Source: Arhodomonas sp052060015
GTDB taxonomy: Bacteria; Pseudomonadota; Gammaproteobacteria; Nitrococcales; Nitrococcaceae
Direction of reading: 5' to 3'
DNA: 64,000 bases
NCBI RefSeq assembly: GCF_052060015.1
Contig: NZ_JBPODZ010000012.1
Location: forward strand, 1 to 64,000
The notes below the pieces were generated by a model, which had not been told where the DNA came from, did not search any database, and worked only from the letters and a program-made list of their open reading frames with translations. Shown piece after piece: positions 25,486 through 34,065 of this stretch. Made by a program: the position numbers and the translations under genes. Numbering within the stretch: the stretch's first letter is position 1; every line of letters begins with the position of its first letter.

Positions 25486-27645
25486 ATGGGCCCCGACGAC
25501 AAGGTGGTGTATCTCCGCGGTGGCGGCCGACGCTACAGCGTCGACGTCATGGAGGAGATCCGCCATCTGGCCACAGAGCGCTTGGTGCGGGCGGTGACCC
25601 GCACGCTGGATCGCAGCGACGACGCGCTCTTCGAGCGGGCGGACGGGGCGGGCGAGTCCACGGTACAGGAGTCGTATTTCACCGCCATGCGCGAGCTGCG
25701 CCTGCAGCGCCGGCGTATCGTGGCCCGCTACCGCAGGTCGCTGGAGGGTCTGTTCCGCGATCTGGCCCGGGGCACGCCTGCGCCGCTGCAGGGCGTCGAC
25801 ACCGCTTCCGAGTCGGACGAGCTCGCCCTCGTGGACGACCATCGGCTCGAGGAGGAGGTGGCGGTGGAGTCCATCGGGACGCGGTTGCAGGGCCATCACC
25901 GTATGCTCGTCGAGCAGGTGGAGGGGCGGCTGCGCAACCTCGTCGGTGCCGCACTCCCCCCCACCGCCAATCCGTTGCGCCCCCAGACCGCCGCCATCGC
26001 CTTCTCGTTGTCACTGGAGGGGGTGGAGGTGGCACTGGCCGCCCGGCTCATCCTCTACAAGCTCTTCGAACGGGCCCTGGATGGGGAGCTGCCGCGGCTG
26101 CTGAAGGCCGTCGACGGCAGGCTCGAGGCGGCGGGGGCGGAGGTCAAGCCAGCCCCGGAGGCAGACCAGGTGGCGGACACGGACGAATCGCCGCCGTATG
26201 CTGATCCCACTGCGGCCGCCCCGGAGGTCCCCCCGCCGCAGGATGCGCAGGGTGGTGGAGAAGAGGAGGAGGACGGGACGGGCGCATTGCTGCAGCGGCT
26301 GATACGCCGCGCCAAGCGCCACGGTGAGGGCACGGGTACGGGTCGGGGCCCGACCGCGGCATCCAGGCAGATGGCGGACGCGCGCACTGTACTGCGGGCA
26401 CTGGCGGCGCTGCAGCTGGAGATCCTCGACGCCATCGACATCGCGCCGGCTGATATCAAGGCCCGGGTCAACGACTGGCTCGAGCGCCAGGGCCAGGCCA
26501 GCGCCCTCCAGCCCCCGGTGGACGACACCATCGACCTGGTGGGCATGCTCTTCGAGAACCTCCTCTCCGATCCGCGCCTGTCGCCGGCGCTGCGGGCGGT
26601 GATCGCACGTCTGCAGGTCCCGGTGCTTCGGGTCGCGCTCCGCGATCGGGCGCTCTTCGACCGGGCCGATCACCCGGCACGGCAGCTGATCAACGAGCTC
26701 GGCCTCGCCGCCGCGGGTTGGACGGAGCCGGCCGACCCGCCGAGTGATCCGCTGTATGCCAAGGCGGTGGAGGTCGTGGAGCGGGTGGTGGCCCGCTACC
26801 GCGAGGACGTGGACGTATTCGACCGCGCCCTGCGGGACCTGCGCGCCTTCCTCGAGCGCGAGCGCGAGCGCGCCCGGGTGGTCGAGCAGCGCACCCGCCA
26901 GACCGCCGAGGGCAACCTCCGTGTGGAGATGGCCCGGGAGGCGGTGCAGCGGGCGGTCGACGAAAGGCTGGCCGAGGGCGTCCCACCGGTGGTGGAACGG
27001 CTGCTCGGTGAGGCCTGGTTTCGGGTGATGTTCATCACCGCCGTGCGCGAGGGCGAGGACAGCGAGGCCTGGCAACGCCAGCTGCGCTTGATGGACGAGC
27101 TGGTCTGGAGCGTGCGGCCCAAGCGCGAGGCCGGCGAGCGCCAGCGCATGCTCCAGGTCATGCCGCAGTTGCTCCAGGACCTGCGCGAGGGCCTCAACGG
27201 CATCATGTACAATCCCCATGACATGACCGAGCTGTTCCGGGAGCTGGAGGCCGAGCACCTGCGTTGCCTCGATCCCGACAGCGATCCCCCGGGGCCGGCG
27301 TCAGGCGCCGGCACGGAGGTAGCGCAACCCGAAGGGCCGGATGGCCCCGCGGCCCAGGTCCTGGATCCTGCTACCCGGGCACGCCTGGAGGCCGTGCCCG
27401 TGGGTAGCTGGTTCGAGCTGCGCGGCACCGGCGAGCCGGTACGCGGCAAGCTCTCGGCGCGACTCAACGAGGGTGATCGGTTCGTGTTCGTCAATCGCTC
27501 CGGCTTCCGCGTCGCAGAGTATTCGGCCACGGAGATGGCGGCGGCGCTTCGTGATGGCGAGGCCGTGGAGCTGACGGACGCGGACGCCTTCGACTACGCA
27601 CTGGAGCAGGTGATCGAGGCCCTCAAGGAGAACAGTGGCGGATGA
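25486..27645 (+). CDS. DUF1631 family protein
   Basis: 719 residues of mostly helical, charged sequence, matching the DUF1631 family (once misannotated as thymidine phosphorylase). Visible are an N-terminal helical region, an acidic low-complexity linker around residues 225-270, a long central helical domain, and a C-terminal segment LEAVPVGSWFELRGTGEPVRGKLSARLNEGDRFVFVNRSG that looks like a small PilZ-like beta-barrel. The function of the family is unknown; the barrel could bind cyclic-di-GMP, which is inference. GGGAGG precedes ATG 25486. The stop overlaps the next start. Confidence 0.8.
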   Translation: MGPDDKVVYLRGGGRRYSVDVMEEIRHLATERLVRAVTRTLDRSDDALFERADGAGESTVQESYFTAMRELRLQRRRIVARYRRSLEGLFRDLARGTPAPLQGVDTASESDELALVDDHRLEEEVAVESIGTRLQGHHRMLVEQVEGRLRNLVGAALPPTANPLRPQTAAIAFSLSLEGVEVALAARLILYKLFERALDGELPRLLKAVDGRLEAAGAEVKPAPEADQVADTDESPPYADPTAAAPEVPPPQDAQGGGEEEEDGTGALLQRLIRRAKRHGEGTGTGRGPTAASRQMADARTVLRALAALQLEILDAIDIAPADIKARVNDWLERQGQASALQPPVDDTIDLVGMLFENLLSDPRLSPALRAVIARLQVPVLRVALRDRALFDRADHPARQLINELGLAAAGWTEPADPPSDPLYAKAVEVVERVVARYREDVDVFDRALRDLRAFLERERERARVVEQRTRQTAEGNLRVEMAREAVQRAVDERLAEGVPPVVERLLGEAWFRVMFITAVREGEDSEAWQRQLRLMDELVWSVRPKREAGERQRMLQVMPQLLQDLREGLNGIMYNPHDMTELFRELEAEHLRCLDPDSDPPGPASGAGTEVAQPEGPDGPAAQVLDPATRARLEAVPVGSWFELRGTGEPVRGKLSARLNEGDRFVFVNRSGFRVAEYSATEMAAALRDGEAVELTDADAFDYALEQVIEALKENSGG

Positions 27646-28418
27646 TGCGCTGGATCCGGGTGGTGAGCGTGGCGCTGTACACCCTGTTCGGCGGGCTGGC
27701 TATCGTACTCGCCGTGGCCGCCGATCGGCGCGACCGTGTGCCGCCCCATGGCCTTGGCCGGTGGGCGCAGCGGCAGTGGTGCCGGGGGCTGTGCCGGCTG
27801 CTCGGTGTAACGGTGTCCGTGGAGGGCAAGCCTTTGGCCGGGCCGCCGGCACTGCTGGTCGCCAATCACCTCTCGTGGCTGGATATTGTCTGCATCGCCG
27901 CGCGCTGGCCGGTGGCCTTCCTCAGCAAGACCGAGGTCCGCCGCTGGCCGGTGATCGGCCAGGCGGCGACTGCCCTGGGCACGCTGTATATCGACCGTGG
28001 GCGCCCGGCCGCGGCGGCGGAGGCGGTGACCGCCATGCGCCGGCGCCTGGAAGCCGGCGGTTATGTGCTGTTCTTCCCCGAGGGTACCACCGGTGATGGC
28101 AGGCGCGTGCGCCCCTTCCGTGCCCGGCTGTACCAGGCCGCCGTGGACGCGGCCGCGCCGGTGCAGGCCATCGCCTTGGAATACCGCCACCGTGATGGAA
28201 GTACCGTGGCATCGTTCACCGGTGACGAGAGCCTGGTGGCCAATGTATGGCGTCTGGCGGCGTGCCCCCAGATCGAGGCCCGTCTGGCGGTGGGCGCGCC
28301 GCGGCGGAATCACGAGCGGGGTCGCAGCGAGCTCGCGCGGCTCACGCGGGCCGACGTGGTGCGGGCGTTGGAGATCAGCGAGACCGAATCGGAAGAGGCG
28401 GCCACGGCCAACGCCTAA
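27642..28418 (+). CDS. Lysophospholipid acyltransferase (PlsC-like)
   Basis: 258 residues. One N-terminal membrane helix is followed by the PlsC domain: the catalytic NHLSWLD (variant of NHxxxxD), FLSKTEVRRWPVIG, and the second block FFPEGTTGDG. It transfers an acyl chain to the sn-2 position of a lysophosphatidate-type acceptor at the inner membrane. ATG 27642 overlaps the DUF1631 stop; ATG 27645 is an alternative. It is cotranscribed with the DUF1631 gene. Confidence 0.88.
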   Translation: MMRWIRVVSVALYTLFGGLAIVLAVAADRRDRVPPHGLGRWAQRQWCRGLCRLLGVTVSVEGKPLAGPPALLVANHLSWLDIVCIAARWPVAFLSKTEVRRWPVIGQAATALGTLYIDRGRPAAAAEAVTAMRRRLEAGGYVLFFPEGTTGDGRRVRPFRARLYQAAVDAAAPVQAIALEYRHRDGSTVASFTGDESLVANVWRLAACPQIEARLAVGAPRRNHERGRSELARLTRADVVRALEISETESEEAATANA

Positions 28419-28426
28419 CGCCGGCG

Positions 28427-28460
28427 CTGTCATGGCCCTGTCATCTCTGCAGGGCATAAT
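28427..28460 (+). promoter_or_regulatory. Pho box and -10 element of the phoBR promoter
   Basis: CTGTCAT (28427-28433), four bases, CTGTCAT (28438-28444): two identical PhoB half-sites at 11-bp spacing, a perfect match to the consensus CTGTCAT-N4-CTGTCAT. CATAAT at 28455-28460 is a -10 element at the right distance for a Pho box replacing the -35. phoBR is therefore autoregulated by phosphate limitation. Confidence 0.9.
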
Positions 28461-28490
28461 CCCGGCGGTTGTCCGGAGGACGGGAGATCC

Positions 28491-29180
28491 ATGGCTGCGA
28501 GCATACTGATCGTTGAGGACGAGTCCCCCATTCGCGAGATGATCGCCATGGGGCTCGGGCGTGCCGGCTTCGAGGTGCGGCACGCGGAATCCGCCGAGGA
28601 CGCGGAGGCGGCGCTGCGCCTGAGCCGTCCGGACCTGGTGCTGCTGGACTGGATGCTGCCGGGCCGCAGCGGCCTGGAGCTTGCCCGTGAGCTCAAGCGT
28701 CGCCCTGAGTACAAGGACATCCCCATCGTCATGCTCACCGCACGGGGGGAGGAGGAGGATCGCGTCCGCGGCCTCGACACCGGCGCCGATGACTACATCA
28801 GCAAGCCCTTCTCGCCGCGGGAGCTCATCGCCCGGATCAAGGCGGTGCTGCGGCGCACCCTTCCCACCGCCACCGAGGCACCGGTGGAGCTGCGGGGGCT
28901 GCGCCTGGATCCGGTCAGTCACCGGGTACGCGCCGGCGACGTTCCGGTGGATCTCGGTCCCACGGAGTTCCGGCTGCTGCACTTCCTGATGACCCACCCC
29001 GACCGGGTATTCACCCGCACCCAGCTGCTGGATAACGTCTGGGGCACCAATGTCTACGTGGAAGAGCGCACAGTGGACGTCCACGTCCGCCGGTTGCGCA
29101 AGGGCCTGGAGCCGACCGGCCACCATACCCTGGTGCAGACGGTGCGCGGGGCGGGATACCGGCTCTCCGCGGAGGCCTGA
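28491..29180 (+). CDS. phoB: Phosphate regulon response regulator PhoB
   Basis: 229 residues. The receiver domain has acidic residues in VEDE, the phosphoacceptor Asp in LVLLDWMLPGRSG and Lys in YISKPFSPRE. The C-terminal OmpR-type winged helix ends with RTVDVHVRRLRKGLEP and VRGAGYRLS. It activates Pho-box promoters when phosphorylated by PhoR. GGAGGACGGG precedes the ATG, and phoR follows after 17 bases. Confidence 0.95.
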   Translation: MAASILIVEDESPIREMIAMGLGRAGFEVRHAESAEDAEAALRLSRPDLVLLDWMLPGRSGLELARELKRRPEYKDIPIVMLTARGEEEDRVRGLDTGADDYISKPFSPRELIARIKAVLRRTLPTATEAPVELRGLRLDPVSHRVRAGDVPVDLGPTEFRLLHFLMTHPDRVFTRTQLLDNVWGTNVYVEERTVDVHVRRLRKGLEPTGHHTLVQTVRGAGYRLSAEA

Positions 29181-29197
29181 GCGGGGGCACATCGGCG

Positions 29198-30520
29198 ATG
29201 ATGCCGCGTAATCCCTGGCCGGAGGCGTGGCTGCGCCTCGTCGCCGTCGTGGCGGCGGCACTGCTGGTGGGGTTATTGCTCGGCCGGCCCTGGCTGGTGC
29301 TCTCGCTGGTGCTGCTGGCATGGATCGTCCGCCAGGGGTGGCTGCTGATGCGTCTGGAGCGCTGGGCGCGGCGGGGCCAGCGTATGCCCCCGCCGGAATT
29401 GCCCGGCCTGTGGGGGGACCTCGCCGGCCAGCTCGAGCGCCACCGGCGCGGCCAGGTCCGTCGCCGTCACGGGCTGGTGGCACTGCTGCACCGGTTTCGG
29501 GCCTCCATCGACGCCCTCCCGGACGCGGTGTTGGTGATCCGCTCCGACGGCGGCCTGGAATGGTGGAATCCGCGGGCGACCGAGTTCCTGGGCCTGCGCT
29601 GGCCCGTGGACCAGGGACAGCGACCGGGGAATCTGCTCCGCCATCCCGAGTTCACCCGCTTCCTCCGCGAGGGGGGGGGCAGCGAGTCGGTGACCGTGCC
29701 GTCGCCGCTGGACGAGGACCTCATCCTCGAGATCCGGATGGTCTCTTATGGGGATGGCCGGCGTATGTTGGTCGCCCGAGACGTCACCCGCATCCATCGC
29801 CTGGAGGGGATGCGGCGTGACTTTGTCGCCAACGTCACCCATGAGCTGCGCACCCCGTTGACGGTGATCCAAGGTCTCTCGGAGACCCTGGCGGAATACG
29901 GTGCGGAGCCCGAGGATTTGGCGAACTCCCTGGGCATGATCGATACCCAGGCCCAGCGCATGCGCCGGCTCATCGACGACCTCCTGGTGCTGTCGCGGCT
30001 CGAGACCGCGGCGCGCCCCGCGCGCACGGAGCCCGTGACCGTGGCTGCCCTGTTACGGGAGCTCGTGGCGGAAACGGAGACCATGGACGAGGGGGCGCAC
30101 GCCATCCATCTGGAGGCGGAGGAGGACCTGAGGGTCCGCGGCAACGAGCAAGAGCTGCGCAGCGCCTTCTCCAACCTACTGGTCAATGCGGTAAAGTACA
30201 CGCCCGCCGGGGGGCGTATCGATGTCCGCTGGCAGCGCAGCGGCGAGGGGGCCTCGCTGTGCGTTGCCGATACCGGCCCCGGGATTCCCGCCCACCACAT
30301 TCCCCGGCTGACGGAACGCTTCTATCGCGTGGACAAGGGCCGCAGCCAGGCCGCCGGCGGTACCGGGCTGGGTCTCGCCATCGTCAAGCACGTGCTCTCG
30401 CGCCACGGTGCTCGCTTGGAGATCCGTAGCACGCCGGGTCAGGGCAGCACCTTCTGCTGCGTCTTCCCGGAGTATCAGCGCTCTGGGGCCGATAGGGCGC
30501 GTTCCTTTCCGCGGAGCTGA
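29198..30520 (+). CDS. phoR: Phosphate regulon sensor histidine kinase PhoR
   Basis: 440 residues. A hydrophobic hairpin near residues 12-45 anchors it in the inner membrane. A PAS-like domain (LPDAVLVIRSDGGLEWWNP) follows, then HisKA with phosphoaccepting His in VTHELRTPLTVI, then HATPase with N box LLVNAVKYTP, DTGPGIP and GTGLGLAIVKHV. There is no large periplasmic domain, as in other PhoR proteins that sense phosphate through PstSCAB-PhoU. ATG ATG at the start; the first is used. Confidence 0.94.
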   Translation: MMPRNPWPEAWLRLVAVVAAALLVGLLLGRPWLVLSLVLLAWIVRQGWLLMRLERWARRGQRMPPPELPGLWGDLAGQLERHRRGQVRRRHGLVALLHRFRASIDALPDAVLVIRSDGGLEWWNPRATEFLGLRWPVDQGQRPGNLLRHPEFTRFLREGGGSESVTVPSPLDEDLILEIRMVSYGDGRRMLVARDVTRIHRLEGMRRDFVANVTHELRTPLTVIQGLSETLAEYGAEPEDLANSLGMIDTQAQRMRRLIDDLLVLSRLETAARPARTEPVTVAALLRELVAETETMDEGAHAIHLEAEEDLRVRGNEQELRSAFSNLLVNAVKYTPAGGRIDVRWQRSGEGASLCVADTGPGIPAHHIPRLTERFYRVDKGRSQAAGGTGLGLAIVKHVLSRHGARLEIRSTPGQGSTFCCVFPEYQRSGADRARSFPRS

Positions 30521-30538
30521 TCACACCTCAGGTGGAGT

Positions 30539-30579
30539 GTATATCCGTTCTGGCGTATATACGGGAAAGCAGATATATT
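30539..30579 (+). promoter_or_regulatory. Probable ArsR operator and -10 of the ars operon
   Basis: GTATATCCG (30539-30547), six bases, CGTATATAC (30554-30562) form an inverted repeat with a single mismatch, a typical shape for a dimeric ArsR site. TATATT at 30574-30579 fits a -10 element just downstream, so bound repressor would block RNA polymerase. The first ars gene starts at 30611 and arsR is the second gene, giving autoregulation. Confidence 0.6.
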
Positions 30580-30610
30580 CGTCGGAACATGAGCACTGGA
30601 GGGCGCAGCC

Positions 30611-31117
30611 TTGGATGAACAGCCCCATTATCATGTCTTGTTCCTGTGTACCGGGAATTCGGCCCGCAGCCAGTTCGCGGAGGTGATACTCAATACCCTC
30701 GGCCGCGGTCGCTTCACCGCGTACAGCGCGGGCAGTCACCCGGAGGCGGCGGTCCACCCCCAGGCGCTGACGCTGCTGGAAGCGATGAGCCTGCCCACCG
30801 CCGGCCTGTACCCGAAGAGCTGGGAGGAGTTCACCGGTCCGCAGGCGCCGTCCATGGACTTCGTGTTCACCGTCTGCGATCGCGCTGCAAGGGAGCCTTG
30901 CCCCGTCTGGCCGGGACAGCCCATGACCGCGCACTGGGGTATCGAGGATCCGGTACGGTCGATAGAGCCCCCGGAAAAGGCCTTTCGTCGCGCGTTCTAC
31001 GGGCTGCGGAACCGTGTCAGCCTGTTCCTGAACCTTCCCCTGACCTCCCTGGACCGGATGCGGCTGCAGCGCGAGCTCGACGCCATCGGCCGCGACGACG
31101 ACGGGGGGGATGCATGA
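30611..31117 (+). CDS. Arsenate reductase, LMW-phosphatase fold (CTGNSARS type)
   Basis: 168 residues. The P-loop FLCTGNSARSQFAE holds the catalytic cysteine; the acid loop IEDPVR and VFTVCDRAAREPCPVW supply the general acid and further cysteines. The longer form with CPVWPGQP and Ala in the P-loop resembles the second type of LMW-PTP arsenate reductases, distinct from the CTGNSCRS protein encoded two genes on. The start is TTG 30611 with GGAGGG eight bases upstream; the nearby ATG is out of frame. It reduces arsenate to arsenite for export. Confidence 0.82.
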   Translation: MDEQPHYHVLFLCTGNSARSQFAEVILNTLGRGRFTAYSAGSHPEAAVHPQALTLLEAMSLPTAGLYPKSWEEFTGPQAPSMDFVFTVCDRAAREPCPVWPGQPMTAHWGIEDPVRSIEPPEKAFRRAFYGLRNRVSLFLNLPLTSLDRMRLQRELDAIGRDDDGGDA

Positions 31118-31500
31118 GCGCCTCGGTTACCGAATTGGGCACGAGCGTCGCCTTCCCGGCTTTCTTTCGGATGCTCGGCGACGAGACCCGATTGCGGGCC
31201 CTGGTGCTGCTCCAGTCCGAGGGTGAGCTCTGCGTCTGCGAGCTCACGGAGGCGCTGGGGGTGAGCCAGCCCAAGATGTCGCGGCACCTCGCCGCGCTAC
31301 GGGAGGCCGGAGTGGTCAGCGACCGGCGCGAGGGCGCCTGGATCCATTACCGGATCGCCCCCTCGCTGCCCGCCTGGCAGGCCCGCGTGCTTGCCTGTGC
31401 CTGCCAGGAGCTGTCGGGGCAGGCGCCGTTTGCCGCCGACCGCGAACGCCTGGCGGCGATGCCGGAACGTCCCGGCGGTCGCTGTTCCACCAATCCATAA
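31114..31500 (+). CDS. arsR: ArsR/SmtB-family arsenic-responsive repressor
   Basis: 128 residues. The winged helix includes ELCVCELTEALGVSQPKMSRHLAALREAGVV. The ELCVC motif provides the classic arsenite-binding cysteines of ArsR, and a further cysteine pair (ACACQE) lies near the C-terminus. Its ATG overlaps the previous stop as ATGA. It probably binds the inverted repeat at 30539-30562. Confidence 0.92.
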   Translation: MSASVTELGTSVAFPAFFRMLGDETRLRALVLLQSEGELCVCELTEALGVSQPKMSRHLAALREAGVVSDRREGAWIHYRIAPSLPAWQARVLACACQELSGQAPFAADRERLAAMPERPGGRCSTNP

Positions 31501-31512
31501 AGGAGGACCCCA

Positions 31513-31950
31513 ATGAGCGACGCGGTGCGCCATATCCTGTTCCTATGCACCGGGAACTCCTGCCGTTCGCAGATGGCCGAGGGCTGGGCCCGCCATCTCG
31601 GCGGCGATGAGGTCTCGGTGCGCTCTGCGGGTATCGAGGCCCACGGGCTCAATCCGCGGGCAGTCGAGGCCATGGCGGAGGTCGACGTGGACATCTCCGG
31701 GCAGGCCTCCCACCGGTTGACCGACGAGGACCTGCAGTGGGCCGACCTGGTGGTCACCGTATGCGGCCACGCCGACGAGCATTGCCCCATCCTGCCTCCC
31801 GGTACCCGCCGCGAACACTGGCCCCTCGACGACCCGGCCCGCGCCGAGGGCGACGAGGCCGCGATTCGCGAGGTCTTCCGTGCCTGCCGTGACGAGATTC
31901 GGGCGCGCGTGAACGAGCTGTTGCAGCGGAGTGAAAATGGACCCGCTTGA
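31513..31950 (+). CDS. arsC: Thioredoxin-coupled-type arsenate reductase ArsC
   Basis: 145 residues, LMW-PTP fold: P-loop FLCTGNSCRSQMAEGW with the nucleophilic cysteine, then VVTVCGHADEHCP providing the two relay cysteines, and the acid loop LDDPA. This is the pattern of the S. aureus pI258 ArsC class that is recycled by thioredoxin. AAGGAGG precedes the ATG. It overlaps arsH by 14 bases. Confidence 0.9.
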   Translation: MSDAVRHILFLCTGNSCRSQMAEGWARHLGGDEVSVRSAGIEAHGLNPRAVEAMAEVDVDISGQASHRLTDEDLQWADLVVTVCGHADEHCPILPPGTRREHWPLDDPARAEGDEAAIREVFRACRDEIRARVNELLQRSENGPA

Positions 31951-32656
31951 GGATCTGCCGAATATCGACCCGGATCTCTTCCGGGTCCCCGAACCGGCCC
32001 AGCTGGGTCTCGCCCCCATGCATGCCCATCCCCCGCGGATCCTCCTTCTTTACGGTTCCCTGCGGCGGCGCTCGTTCAGCCGGTTGGCGGTGGAGGAGGC
32101 GGCGCGTCTGCTGCGCGCCATGGGGGCTGAGCCGCGCATCTTCCATCCTCGGGGATTGCCGTTGCCCGACGCCGAGGATGCCTCTCACGAGAAGGTCGTC
32201 GAGCTCCGCGAGCTCGCCACCTGGGCGGAGGGCATGGTGTGGTGCTCACCGGAGCGTCACGGGGCGATGACCGGGATCATGAAGGCCCAGATCGACTGGA
32301 TACCGCTGGCGCTGGGGGCGGTGCGTCCCACCCAGGGCAAGACCTTGGCGGTAATGCAGGTCTGCGGAGGGTCGCAGTCGTTCAATGCCGTCAATCAGCT
32401 GCGGGTGCTCGGGCGCTGGATGCGCATGCTCACCATCCCCAACCAGTCGTCGGTGCCCAAGGCCTTCATGGAGTTCGACGACAACGATCGCATGAGGCCG
32501 TCACCGTACTACGATCGGATCGTCGACGTAATGGAGGAGCTAGTGCGCTTTACCTGGTTGATCCGTGACCGCGTGGACGCCCTCACCGATCGCTATTCCG
32601 AGCGGATCGAGAGCGCTGATGCGCTGTCGCGCCGGGTCAACCAACGCGCCATCTGA
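31937..32656 (+). CDS. arsH: ArsH NADPH-dependent FMN reductase
   Basis: 239 residues from ATG 31937. The flavodoxin-like core has LLLYGSLRRRSFSRLAVEEA (FMN phosphate binding), WCSPERHGAMTGIMKAQIDWIPL and the ArsH-specific MQVCGGSQSFNAVNQLRVLGRWMRM. ArsH oxidises trivalent organoarsenicals to less toxic pentavalent forms. The start lies inside arsC, so translation is coupled. Confidence 0.92.
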   Translation: MDPLEDLPNIDPDLFRVPEPAQLGLAPMHAHPPRILLLYGSLRRRSFSRLAVEEAARLLRAMGAEPRIFHPRGLPLPDAEDASHEKVVELRELATWAEGMVWCSPERHGAMTGIMKAQIDWIPLALGAVRPTQGKTLAVMQVCGGSQSFNAVNQLRVLGRWMRMLTIPNQSSVPKAFMEFDDNDRMRPSPYYDRIVDVMEELVRFTWLIRDRVDALTDRYSERIESADALSRRVNQRAI

Positions 32657-32680
32657 GCCGCATTACAGAGGAGTTTTTGC

Positions 32681-33763
32681 ATGAGCGTGCGCCAGGAGAC
32701 CGATATCCCGGATACCCGTGAGGGCATGGGGTTATTCGAGCGCTTTTTGTCGGTGTGGGTGGCCCTGGCCATCGTCGCCGGCGTGGCCCTGGGACAGCTC
32801 GTGCCGGCGGTTCCCGAGGCGTTGTCGCGCTTCGAGTACGCCCAGGTCTCCATCCCGGTGGCCGTGCTGATCTGGGCGATGATCTTCCCGATGATGGTGC
32901 AGATCGATTTCACCTCCATCCTTGGGGTGCGCCGCCAGCCCAAGGGGCTGGTGATCACCACCACCGTGAACTGGTTGATCAAGCCGTTCACCATGTTCTT
33001 TATCGCCTGGTTCTTCCTCAAGGTGGTGTTTCAGCCCTTCATCCCGGAGGCGCTGGCAAGTCAGTACCTGGCCGGGGCCATCCTGCTCGGCGCCGCCCCG
33101 TGCACGGCCATGGTCTTCGTCTGGAGCTATCTCACCCGGGGCGATGCCGCCTACACCCTGGTGCAGGTGGCGTTCAACGATTTGATCATGCTGTTCGCCT
33201 TCGCGCCCATCGTGGTGTTCCTCCTCGGCATCTCGGATATGGCGGTGCCCTGGGACACGGTGGCGCTGTCGGTGGTGCTCTACATCGTCATCCCGCTGAC
33301 CGCCGGCTATCTCACCCGCGTGGCGGTGATCCGCCGCCGTGGCACCGATTGGTTCGACAACGTGTTCATGAAGCGGCTGGCACCGGTGACGCCGGCCGGG
33401 CTGTTGCTGACGCTCATTCTCCTGTTCGCCTTCCAGGGGGAGGTGATCCTGCGGCACCCGCTGCATATCGTGCTCATCGCCATCCCGCTCATCGTCCAGA
33501 CCTTCCTGATCTTCCTCCTCGCCTACGGCTGGGCCCGGGCCTGGCGGGTACCCCATCCCGTGGCCGCCCCCGGCGCGATGATCGGCGCGAGCAACTTCTT
33601 CGAGCTGGCGGTGGCCGCCGCCATCTCGCTGTTCGGGCTGCAGTCAGGGGCCGCCCTGGCCACGGTGGTGGGGGTGCTCGTGGAGGTGCCGCTGATGCTG
33701 GCGCTGGTGCGCATCGCCAATGCCACCCGGGCGCATTTCCCCGCCGCCCCGGCGCAGGCTTGA
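32681..33763 (+). CDS. acr3: ACR3-family arsenite efflux permease
   Basis: 360 residues with ten predicted helices. GAAPCTAMVFVWSYLTRGD carries the conserved cysteine essential for arsenite transport in ACR3 proteins, and IGASNFFELAVAAAISLFG is the other family signature. It extrudes As(III) using the proton motive force. It is not the unrelated ArsB type. GAGGAG precedes the ATG. Confidence 0.94.
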   Translation: MSVRQETDIPDTREGMGLFERFLSVWVALAIVAGVALGQLVPAVPEALSRFEYAQVSIPVAVLIWAMIFPMMVQIDFTSILGVRRQPKGLVITTTVNWLIKPFTMFFIAWFFLKVVFQPFIPEALASQYLAGAILLGAAPCTAMVFVWSYLTRGDAAYTLVQVAFNDLIMLFAFAPIVVFLLGISDMAVPWDTVALSVVLYIVIPLTAGYLTRVAVIRRRGTDWFDNVFMKRLAPVTPAGLLLTLILLFAFQGEVILRHPLHIVLIAIPLIVQTFLIFLLAYGWARAWRVPHPVAAPGAMIGASNFFELAVAAAISLFGLQSGAALATVVGVLVEVPLMLALVRIANATRAHFPAAPAQA

Positions 33764-33767
33764 ACCC

Positions 33768-34061
33768 GTGGCCATCCGGCTGACGGAGCAGGCCCGGGAG
33801 TGGATCTGTCACCGCGGTGGCCGGGTTACGGTGCGGCTGTCACCGCGTCACGGTTGCTGTGGGGGCGGGGCGCGGGTGGCCGTTGCCGAGGCCGCTGCGC
33901 CAGCGAATCCGGCGGCGTTCGTGCACGAGGAATGCGAGGGCGTTTCCGTGGCCCTGGATCCGGATCTCGCCGGTGAGGACCTGCTCATCGATGTGGAAGG
34001 AATGCTGGGGCTGAAACGGCTCTTCGTCGAGGGGAGCAGCCCGAAACGACTCAGGGAGTAA
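33768..34061 (+). CDS. Small CC-motif protein, HesB/IscA-like (CC/Se motif family)
   Basis: 97 residues from GTG 33768, four bases after acr3. The pattern LTEQAREWICHRGGRVTVRLSPRHGCCGGG, then DLLIDVEGMLGLKRLFVE, looks like a shortened HesB/IscA fold. The adjacent cysteine pair sits where related proteins are reported to carry Cys-Cys or selenocysteine (NCBI family name CC/Se motif family; from memory). Its position between acr3 and uspA suggests a thiol role in arsenic handling. The function is not established. Confidence 0.65.
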   Translation: MAIRLTEQAREWICHRGGRVTVRLSPRHGCCGGGARVAVAEAAAPANPAAFVHEECEGVSVALDPDLAGEDLLIDVEGMLGLKRLFVEGSSPKRLRE

Positions 34062-34065
34062 TGGC

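Noticed and set aside
30614..30670. ATG 30614 as start of the first arsenate reductase
   Set aside because: It is out of frame with the P-loop; TTG 30611 is in frame and correctly spaced from GGAGGG.
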